The notes under the pieces are model-generated. The model ran no database searches, was not told the DNA's origin, and saw only the letters and a program-made list of their open reading frames with translations. Positions 54,819 to 64,000 of a stretch of DNA of 64,000 nucleotides are shown here, in pieces. Position numbers and translations under genes: made by a program. Source of the stretch: Asparagopsis taxiformis (Eukaryota > Rhodophyta > Florideophyceae > Bonnemaisoniales > Bonnemaisoniaceae); assembly GCA_030407315.1 (NCBI GenBank), contig JALQPE010002395.1, forward strand, positions 62,001-126,000, given 5' to 3'. The stretch's first letter is position 1, and the number at the start of each line of letters is the position of its first letter.

Positions 54819-57800
54819 TTATGCAGTCCTTGGCGGATATCCATCTTCTCTTGCAAAGATAGAGAAGGAACCACCATCCATAAACGAAGGACCTCCATGC
54901 GTAATTCCTCCATTCGAAGTGCCTTGCTCCACAGAACATAATGAAGGGCTACAATTGTGGAGGAGACCAACCTTACGAACCCCTGAAGTGAGAGGGAGAA
55001 ACCAGGAGCCGGAATCGGTGTTCGGATCAAACGTAGTGGGGGAGGACTTCTGCTTGATAACTGGAAGAACAATAGCGTGTGGTGGAGACAGGTTTTCCTG
55101 GTGAGATTCGTCTATGCAAACGTTTCCAGGTGAAGCAATGTTTCCATCAATAGTCAGGTCAAACACGGTGGTAACAGCCCAAAAAGAAGGCCAACAGGTC
55201 TTCTGTAGAATTCTAGAAGACGGGGAAGCTGAGTAGCAAGCTTGTACTACACAGCCAGAAGCTATTTCTTGTGGTTTTGAAAAGTCCCGAGACGCAGCAG
55301 AGGGCGAAGCTCACAGGCAGGGTGGGCAGAACTGAGACGTGCTCCCTTGCAAGGTTTTCCACGAAGCATGACTGCATCCGAATTCTGCCCACAGGAAAAA
55401 TCCTGCTGTGGTAATGAAGAGGGAACTCCTGTCCACGAGTAATATGAATATGGAGAAGAGAATAATGGTAAAGAAGACCTATTCAAATGTTCGAGAAGGG
55501 GTTCTTGACAGAGGTCATGCAGCGTACTAGCCGGGAGGTTCTCCATGGATTTACAGTGCTCCCGTCCGAATAGAACACGAAGGAGAAACCGTTTAGAACG
55601 TTGTCTCTCCACAGATGCTGGAGTAGAATTGGAGAAACTTTTCAAAGCAAGATGGAGGCTTCCTTTCCAATAGTTTCCGAGTGCCGCTAACATAGCATCC
55701 AACTGTCTGTCAGCACCTCCGGAATGCTCTAGACCTCGTTTCATTTGTTGATGTGTTGCTTCGAATGATAGCTCAGCTACCTGGCGAGCGTGTCCGAGCA
55801 GAGGAACAGTGTGTTCAAATGCCTCAATGAGACGGTGCAAGTTTGGCTTATTGTCAAGAATCTTCCTTGCCCGGAATCCAGCAGTCTTGTTTTCCATCTC
55901 AATGTGGTCATTATCATTCGTTACTATTCCTTCTGTCTGCATCTTCCGTTTCTTCGAAACAGCTGTGCTCCGCTGCCTGGTAGGAACAGTCTTGAGCAGT
56001 TCATCCACTAGAGTAGCATATTCTTTGGATAGCTGCTGCAGACGACGGAGACTGTTGTGCGCAGAATTCCCTGTAGCTCTCTGTACTGCCTCAGAACCGT
56101 CGATATTTTTCGTGGTAGGAAGTATGTAGCTGCAGATATAGAGGACAGGAGACGAACAAGTTCGAGAGACAGATGGCGTTGCTCTTCAGAAGCCTGGAGT
56201 GACCTTGAACCGCTACCTTCGGATGACCTTGTAGTCTGCGATTGGAATTTCAGAGAAGACCTGAAGCAGTGTTCGGCGACGAGGAGAACTGCAAATCTGT
56301 CCGAGATTCCCATTGTATGAGTTTCACCTGCGTTGAAGTTATATATCTTGTTCTGATTTGCGAGGCACAATACACGGAGGGCATCCACCATGAACCTGTC
56401 GGCCAGCCTTCTCACACCATCATTAGGCAAGCTTGAAAAAGCATTGTCCAGAGCATCCTTTGCCAGTCCGTGGAGGAGATGGTCAATTCCAACAAACGTC
56501 GAACGGTATGGGTCCAGAATAGCGGGCACGACAGGGATTCGTAGACCATCGTTTCCGAGTGGTGTCCCGGTTGGAACCAGCCCTTTGGACCTAGCTTCAT
56601 GAAGTAGTCTTTCAATGAGAAGCAATGGAGTGTCTGTGATATTTTGCACTGTTCTCAAACCCAGATACGTCAAGATGTTTGCAAAACTTTCCGATGACTG
56701 AACAGCAGCTGTTCGCTCGGATGTGCGAAAGTGTGTATCAGAGCTCGAATGTAAACGGGTGTCGTAGCCAAACTGCGAGTTCTTCCCATATTTCCCCCCT
56801 CTTACAAAAAAACACAAATGGCATGGGCAGTCTGCGTTATGCCCCATAACATCCAGCACATGAGAACAGGCAGGATAATCCGATACGAAACCAATAAAGT
56901 CCAGGAAAATTAGACATTCATTGCCGTCTGGATCGACATCACGAAACCCGACGTACATCCTTGAATAATGTCTCTAGAGATATGTCGAAGGATATGGTTT
57001 GTACTAACACCAGGACCTGTGACACCGATAACGCGCACAGCAGAACTGTTCCGGCGACAGTCCAGCGGAAGACCCATTGGGAGCATATAGCATCCTCCAG
57101 CACTCCCTTTCTTACCAGAGGCTTCATTGAAGTCATCGCAGTATAAAAGAAATGGATAGACGTAGTATGTGGTACCGCAGCTGAGAACCCCACGGAGATG
57201 TGTAGGATGAAAGGGGCTGGAGCTCGTGCCTGGTTTCAATAACTTGACATTATTGATTGCACGAGTTCCGCCGACAACTTTGTAATGCCCTTCAGAGTTG
57301 ACGAGAAAGAGCAGTTTTTGTGATGGGCCTGGCGGTCCGGGAGAGCTGACGATAAGCCCAATGAAGAACTGTATACCCTACTTTTGAGTAGAGTTGCATT
57401 CAGGACTGGGTGATAAAGCTGTCAGGTGATCACCCGGCCGAGCATATTCCCGGAACGACTCTTTCTGAAGGATGAAGGCGGACCCATATGAATGCGGGGA
57501 GACCGAAAGCCTACTATGAAATGTGGCACCGGAGTTTATCCATGAAGAAGATGTGATAGCTTTGAACGACTCATGGCGGGAAGATAGTGATTCATGTTGG
57601 AAAAGGGAACTGAGAGTAGGATCTAGAGAAGAGCGTGCTGCCCTGATGTGACATGCAGTTCCACAATACTACCACCGAAAGCAGAAACGGAAAAACCGTC
57701 TTTTACCGCCTCCGCCCTCATCGTGTAGTTTTGTCCTTTTAAGGAGTACTCTCTGAATTTTCCTAGCTTCGACTTGCACACGTTACCATGTAAACTTAGT

Positions 57801-58208
57801 ATGTCATCCAAGTCGGAAGCATCCAATTGTGTGTTATCACGCCACGCAAGGTCGAATATATGTGGTGCAGTAATTTCTGCTCGTGCATATTCGCTTGGTG
57901 GAACGATAAGTACAGGTGCTGATTGACTAGCTTTGTTTTGTTCGACCTTGCTTCTTCGTAGAATTGCAGAAGAGGCAACACGAGAGAAGAGGCAACACGA
58001 GCTGCACTACGCTCTGCGTTTACAGGGAAGTATACGGTTTCCGAACGTAACCATGCGTTGAAGAACAGTCACGGTCTTACCTTCCGCATAATTGTCGAAT
58101 AATGGGGTGGACTTCGCTGAACGTGTTTGTTCGTGGAACCTTGTCTAGCGAAATCAAACAACACGCGATCTTCCTGAAGGTTTGCTGCGGTGCATTTCGT
58201 CGACCCTC
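54819..58208 (-). pseudogene. TNP2/KDZ-type transposase gene, frameshifted, cut by copy 2 of the giant element
   Basis: Minus-strand pieces in order: RVLFDFARQGSTNKHVQRSP (near 58140), HNWMLPTW / NTQLDASDLDDILSLHGN (57800), YPFLLYCDDFNEASGKKGSA (57140) and MLPMGLPLDCRRN. These are followed by CLIFLDFIGFVSDYPACSHV (56900) with GHNADCPCHLCFF, and then HLLHGLAKDAL. Next come HRLIEAFEHTVPLLGHARQV and ELSFEATHQQMKRG (55770), the C-terminal helical part with the expected acid. Several one-base slips separate them. It is clearly different from the Plavaka-like transposase at 38264-41459. Its 5' end is lost at 58208. Confidence 0.65.
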
Positions 58209-58480
58209 GTCTGTGTTCTCGGAAATGGACGCGGACGTCCACAACCTCTAGTACACCTAGTATTACTAGGCGGACGTCCATGTTCTCCAGTATTTTTGGA
58301 TGTCCGCCTAGAACCGGACGTCCATGCGGTCTATTACGTCTAGTATTACTAGGGCGACATTCATTGTTTCTAGTACCACGGATGCCCCCTCGGGATGGAC
58401 TTCCACCATGTCTATGTCCACCTAGGACAGGCGCCGGTTCAGAAATTCAAAATTTCGAGCCCAGAAATTTCTGCCACCGT
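58209..58480 (+). repeat. Left TIR and subterminal repeats, copy 2
   Basis: Near identical to 16287-16560, with GGACGTCC motifs and two CTAGTATTACTAGG. Confidence 0.8.
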
Positions 58481-59535
58481 GCTCGACATGGATGTCCGCA
58501 TCCATCACGGCGACCACTCTATTTTTCCTTGTCGGTCGACTCCAATTTTGTCTTTAATTTTTTCATCCTCTCGCTCACACCCCCTTCCAGTTGGTGCTCA
58601 CCTCCCCCGTACTGTACCTCAAACACCCCCAATACCACTCTAGCACGCATTTTCAGCTACCTATCCCCGCTTCCACGGTGCACACCTCCATTCCATACAT
58701 ACTTTTCTGCTCTACCGTACAGATTTCGTATAACCAGTCCTCATACTACCTCAGAATAGGGAAAAACACCCCCTATCTCCTCGACCATGCTCTCCCCCAT
58801 AACCTTTGAAACGTATTGTTCTTCAATACCCTCTCTCCTCTACTCTCAACCCCTCTCCTTCGCCCTCTACACAAACTTCCCCTGCAGCTTACTCTTCCAA
58901 AACCTCTCACTCCCCATCCCGTACCCGACCTGCTCCACCCCTCCCTCCCTCACTCTGCTACATGCCCCCCACGCCATCCGCATCTTCGATACCGTATACA
59001 CCACCACCACCACCGGCCCACGCTCCCGCTCCCCCGCCGTCTCCCCAGAAACCTCCCCGCTCTGAAACACATATCAACCCCCACTTCGCACCCTTCCTCC
59101 CACTCCCCTCCCTCCCCAAATACAATAACCCCCTTCTTCATCATCACATCCCCACTCACCACAGCCAGAACAGACGCCACCCCCTCCCCCTCTTTCTCCT
59201 CACTTTCCTAAAACCCCCTCCTCTCGGCCTTCAACCGCACCCTCCTACGGTCCCACCTAAACACCTCTTCCGCCCTCACTACCCCAACACCCCGCAGCGT
59301 CTCCCCAATCCCCATAATATGCTTGTCGGCACTCCTCTCCGAATCACACTCCAATCTAAACCCGCACTCCGTACATTTCCACCTCCCCCCTGTACCATCC
59401 CAAGATTCCATCCCCCACAGAACACATCCTCATACCACAGAAGAATTTTCTTCCTCTCATACCTCATCCTTAAAACCTCCATCAGCTCCATGTAAATTTC
59501 GATGTAAATATTTTCTCCACTATGCAATCTCAAAC
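58481..59535 (-). pseudogene. Copy 2 of the possible minus-strand zinc-finger gene
   Basis: MELMEVLRMRYERKKILLWY and WKCTECGFRLECDSERSADK are preserved, again joined by frameshifts at G/C runs that differ from copy 1. Confidence 0.35.
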
Positions 59536-59814
59536 ATCTATGAGCCTATGCCTTTCCGCTTTGTCAGCCCTGAATATTGGTACTCATGTATTCATAAAAT
59601 AGGGCCACCACATCCCTATCCCGTTCTGCAAGCTTTACAAACCACTAGACGCATACTCCACAACTATACAACAAACCTACTCGCTATTTCAGACGACGCG
59701 GTACACAAGTAGCGTAGTCTCAACCTTCCGTGCAGCCTTCCCTGATGCGTACAAGTGCGAAACACGTCTAGACTACTACTACTACTACGATATAGTATAT
59801 CAGAAGTGACTGCG

Positions 59815-60430
59815 GGAATTTTCGGCACAGGAGATGCTGGCCACCAAATTGATTTTTCGGAAATTTTAGAATTTCTGGGCTTGCCAGCAATGCAATCGAG
59901 CTGGACATCCACCGGACGTCCATTTCAGGTTGGTCGTGTGCTGCCTACATCCACGCATTGCAGCAACTAAGCAGGGCGGTTCACTACTCATACAAAGTGC
60001 ACGGAATATGAGTAACGTGATGGGTGAGTAGTGTTTGTCGTGAGGGAGTAAGGCGGGACATGATGAAACACGGAAAAAGATTTCTCCCTAGACTTAGGCT
60101 TGAAGCCTGGAATCGATCAATCGTTAGGCGCCATTTAGCCTCACAGTTAGTGCTTACAGAAGCCAGTGATGACCCCGCTCGGGGCGGCGGCTCCAGTGCC
60201 AGGGGCCGTTGTGCCCAAATTAGACACCATGATTTGAATTAAAATTTGGGCTATTCTCAAAAACATGCACATGTGAACATGTTTTTGAGATGGGGGTGTG
60301 CCGTACGGCACAATCGACCGCCGAAGTCGATGTTTTTGCAATATGTTTTTTCTGCCCGAAATTCTAGAATCTCTGGGCCGGCTAGCAATGCAACTGAGAC
60401 GGACATCTACCGGACGTCCAACTCAAGCTG
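59815..60430 (+). repeat. Internal repeat block of copy 2
   Basis: The inner repeat part (59865-59935), the block ending CCAAATTAGACAC, then a full repeat starting ATTTGAATTAAAATTTGGGC (60231) with palindrome GTGCCGTACGGCAC at 60298-60311. The same block order is seen at 23090-23540 of copy 1. Confidence 0.7.
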
Positions 60431-60692
60431 GTCGTTTGTTTCAAACTTGCACCCATTACCGGAAGCTAATAGGCGGTGAAGCACGTTCAGGCCCAATTGT
60501 TTTTTTTAATTATGGCATAGACTATCTAGCCTAGTCAAGAGATGTGTGGGAGGCGTCGTGGATTTCAATGGAAAAACGGGTCTGAGAGCATGATACGGAA
60601 GCTGATTAGAAATGTTTCATAGAACGAGAGCGATAAAGGAGATGATTATATTGTCGATAATTTGTTTACCAATGTAGTTGCTCTTGAAGTAT

Positions 60693-61866
60693 CTAGCTGT
60701 CGGAAAATTGTTCTTCCTCTTCTTCCTCGCTATAGCTAGAGTCTCCTTGCACAGGCTCTATCGGCAGCCGTGGAGTTGAATTTCTCCTGATGTTCTCTTC
60801 ACCGTTGAGGGATTTTTCTTCCTCACCCGAAGGAGTCCGAGCTGCCTGTCCTCGGCCCCGATCTTTCTTGACCGGGATGGGACAACCGTCTTGTGGCGAA
60901 CATTGACAGGTGCCGGTTGACTTTTCCTGGCAGTCCGGCGCGGAGCATTGGGGATTACTTCTTCTTCGAATCCCAACCGCCTGATGAAACCAAACGAAAC
61001 ATTGTCGGGAATCGGATACGACGCATTCCTGAAATACGTGTGATACCTCGTTGTCGTGTGTGACACAACTCTGTCGACATGCCCTGCCCCGGCATGTTGT
61101 ACATGGCCGTGACCGATGAAGACTGAACGTGGCGGAACAATTACCTTCTTCAGCTTCATCGTCTTGGCGTACATATCTAATTCCAGCGCTTTGGAAAAGA
61201 CGTACTTGTGGGACCCTGGACACACCCCGATAGGGAATGGGTCATCTCCGTTGGCAATCACAAAATAACCCGGAAGTTGATCTTTGCGGTCGCGAGGAGG
61301 AACAGGGAAATCATTGTGTGGGACCTGCCGAGGACACCCCTTTCCCGTTATCAAAAACCGTCCCCCAGATGCCGGCATGACAAGTTTTTCTCCCGGTAAA
61401 CCGCACTCCTCCAGCCCTGTCAGCCGGACAAGGATTCCCACCCACACATCCAGCAGGGCTCGCCGCGTCACAAACTTGAACCGGTCGGTACGCGACTCGT
61501 CGTTCTCGGCATAGTCAACCGGCAGTGGCGCGTAGACGTGAAGCGAGCCCTCCCCTCATTCCGGTTCTTCTCATCTATTTCATCGTCCCCTGTATTGACA
61601 ATGGGACTCCACAGCTGCCGGTTCCAGGGTCCTTGTGCACCTGCTCCCCCTCCCATGTTCCCAAGAAGTACCGAAACAATTCCTGGTTAGGAATTTCTTC
61701 CATGAGACCCAAGTCAAATGGGAACTTGTCCGACGCATCGAGGTAGCTTACATCCGCGAAATTGTGCATCACCGTATACCCTCGCTCGTTGATTTCCGTT
61801 CGGCAATTGTGGAAGTACGCCATACCAGTGCCGGCCTCATACGAATCTTTCCAGCTTCCCTATAAG
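60693..61866 (-). pseudogene. 2-Oxoglutarate oxygenase, copy 2, frameshifted
   Basis: Follows 18271-19484. HxD (QVPHNDF), distal His and RYHTYF are all retained. One-base losses in C runs near 61625 and 61520 break the N-terminal third, and the C-terminus is shifted. The acceptor-like TATAG at 61862-61866 is kept. Confidence 0.75.
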
Positions 61867-62177
61867 AAAGGAATATGTACCCCTGATATGCTTTAGATGA
61901 ACCAATGATGTACGTGATATCTCTACTGTACGCAAGGGATACTTCGCTGATGTCCGGGAGATGAGCGTATGGACATCTCCGTCCATCATTGATGTATCGC
62001 TATGCGGCCATCAGCTGAAGAGCAAATGTTCCTTATCCGTACATCAGAGGAACACCATGCATGTCATAGGTTCATCATTCGGCCATCTTTGGTACATCTT
62101 TAAGGCTTACTGGGCTTGGAGACATTCGCGCGACCTGAGCGAAGTCCAGCCTCGAGGGTAGAAACGTCGATGTAGGC

Positions 62178-63361
62178 TCACACATCGCCTTGGCAGCCAT
62201 CTTCCACGCTGCGAAGAACATCGATAGACGTGATCGATTTCGAATAGCACACGAGCCCGATGTTGTCCGGAATATGCAGCCCCTCGAACACAGGGTCCAT
62301 TGCCACTTTCTTCAAATATCTCACCTCCCTGCCCGCTTCATCGATTTCCACACTCTCCAGTAACAACCTGAGCTCAATCGGGGGCAGACAGCCAACCCTC
62401 ACCGACGCGATGATGTCCGCAGGACGCTGCGCCAGATGATGCCCTTCGGCTTCGAGTGTGCCTTTCAGAGCAGAGTCACGAACGATGTAACCGTCTTCAT
62501 CGACTTCGACTCCTTCCGGAACAGTGAGTGTAATTGTCACTTCGCGGACCCCCTTGCTTTCGACTTGGCCCTCGTCTGCACCCTGTTTGTCTTCCTCGTC
62601 CGAAGCGTATGGACAGATTCTTGGTTGGAGGGAGTCGCGCCAGCACCTTGGTTATCTTGGGGGACAATCTGAATGGCAGAATCGGGGGAACGGGCGGAGT
62701 CTTCGTCACCCTCATCACCGAAACAGTGGCTTGTTGTTGATCGGTGGGTTTATCAACAACGGCCTGCTCTTCTTCCCGGCGGATTGTTGTACCACAACCG
62801 GCTCTTCTTCCTCGAGGCGTGTGCTCCCCGTCGAGCGAAGTCGCTGTGAACGGCGGCGGATGCCATGCGAAGCAGGCTCATGTTCGACATTCCGCTGCTT
62901 CTTGTGAGTGAGTCTCACATTGGCAGCAGAAGGGCGGCGTTTGCGTCGAGCCTTAGTCTTCTTCTTCAATGTCGGATTGAAAAACTCTTTCAAGTTCGTT
63001 TCCAAATCCTGTAAACACGTAGTTCTCCGTCGCATTCGAACCTCACTGCTCCGGTCGTCCCCTCTATACATTGCAATGGCATTGGTGAGATGCCATTGCA
63101 ACTCCTTCGGCTGCTAAACCGACCCAATTGCCATCTCTGTGCTCAGAAATGACTTGCGCATAATACTCTTTGGGCGCCCATACGCAGCGTACAGAGAATT
63201 TGCTATTGCAGTCACGCGACGGACGTATGTATAGAAGTCGTTCACGTCAAAGCGTCCATCCGGACGTCCACCATGAGCAGGGGTCAAGTACTCCGAAAGA
63301 CCACGCAAGACGAAGGCAAAGTTTTCTTCCAGCAACTCGCGCACTATCTTGTGGTCCAGGT
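62178..63361 (-). pseudogene. Copy 2 of the acidic protein and the end of the ParB-like protein
   Basis: Follows 19800-21040 with deletions and frameshifts. The TAG at 63114-63116 is at the same codon as in copy 1. The ParB domain itself is beyond the break at 63361. Confidence 0.7.
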
Positions 63362-64000
63362 CACTACTGTGTCTGAAATCGGGCCTGGGGCAGTACTGTA
63401 CGGCAGTAAAATTTAGTACTGTAAAAATATAAATTAATGCCCTACTTGCCGGCAGTACAGTGCACTGCCCGGAGGCAGTGGCCATGTGCTGCCGACGGCA
63501 GTAGAAAGTACTGCTGGATGTATGACGTGAGGCAGTGGTGGGAGGCAGTGATAGTTGCTGGATTTAGATTGTCTTTCTTTCTGGCAGTGATTTGTGCTAC
63601 ATGGCCTGTAAAATAAAGTAGTATATTGTGCTGACTTGGGCAGCACGGGGAGGGAGTAAATATGCTGTCCAGGAATATGGCCCACGGCAGTACTATTTGG
63701 TGGCGTGGGATGCACCGTGTGGCAGTAGAAGCTAGTGTTTCCGGCAGCGTGCTGTGCTGGCTGCGGGCCCGAATGACGGCAGCACATTTTGCTATATTTT
63801 GGTAGTGCCCCGATGTACTGTATGATACTGCCTGCAGGTCATGGCAGAGGCAGAGAAATGTACTGTATTCTATTATTGGACAAAGCAGTAATTTCTGCTG
63901 CTTTGTGGTGCTGCTTTTTTTGTACTTACAGGTAGTGACAAGTCTATGTTCTGGCAGCACAGAAATGTAGTGTAATAGGATGACAGCGGACATACTGCGA
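63362..64000 (+). mobile_element. Left end of a CACTA-type DNA transposon
   Basis: Begins CACTACTGTGTCTGAAATCG exactly where homology to copy 1 of the giant element stops. It continues with more than fifteen copies of GGCAGT or GGCAGTA in both orientations, a dense subterminal array as in Spm/CACTA elements. The terminus differs from the one at 1427, so this is another family. The coding part lies beyond the window. Confidence 0.65.

Larger units (their letters stand above)
58209..63361. mobile_element. Second copy of the giant TIR element, left part only
   Basis: Starts with the same TIR GTCTGTGTTCTCGGAA at 58209 and follows 16287-21040 closely, with many one-base indels. It has about 480 additional bases at 59936-60410. 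Homology breaks after CTTGTGGTCCAGGT, where CACTACTG begins. The four bases before the TIR are CCTC. Confidence 0.85.

Overview
This is eukaryotic DNA made almost entirely of nested transposable elements. Evidence includes GT-AG introns, long terminal repeats (LTRs) with 5-bp target-site duplications (TSDs), Ty1/copia polyproteins, and DDE transposases of the Plavaka/TNP2 (KDZ/CMC-like) kind. I cannot name the species. Copia elements primed by half of the initiator tRNA plus Plavaka-like transposases fit a lineage such as a red alga or a fungus, at low confidence. No ordinary host housekeeping gene, rRNA, canonical tRNA or CRISPR array was recognised.

Layout. 1-9600: end of a CACTA-like element with the 5' part of an unknown gene, then fragments of several Copia elements. 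9601-46146: a four-level nest. (i) An outer minus-strand Copia (9601-12175 plus 45649-46146) is split by (ii) a plus-strand Copia (12176-45648, TSD AAGAC). That is split by (iii) a 26.7-kb terminal-inverted-repeat (TIR) element (16287-43033, TSD GGAC). That in turn holds (iv) a full-length Copia (31837-38263, TSD CACAG) and a solo LTR (23752-24236, TSD ATTTC). 46438-52671: another full-length Copia (TSD GACTA). 54819-58208: a decayed TNP2-like transposase gene interrupted by (58209-63361) a second, incomplete copy of the giant element, itself interrupted at 63362 by a CACTA-type terminus.

The giant TIR element is the main discovery. It has a Plavaka-like transposase near its right end and cargo suggesting chromatin or DNA modification: a phytanoyl-CoA-dioxygenase-like 2-oxoglutarate oxygenase, a ParB-like domain protein, a bacterial-type amino-methyltransferase fused to a SET domain, and an unknown coiled-coil protein. 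About 200-bp inverted repeats with nested palindromes bound the modules.

The Copia elements have an unusual plan: LTR, a primer-binding site matching the anticodon half of initiator tRNA-Met, an intron-containing leader, a small two-zinc-finger protein (ORF1), then a single gag-pol frame. The ORF1 start codon exists only after splicing (A|TG split by an intron) in three lineages. In the best-preserved leaders more than 1 kb upstream of gag is almost free of ATG, so splicing may decide whether ORF1 or gag-pol is made.

Many frames are broken by one-base indels, several in homopolymers. Some may be assembly errors rather than true decay.
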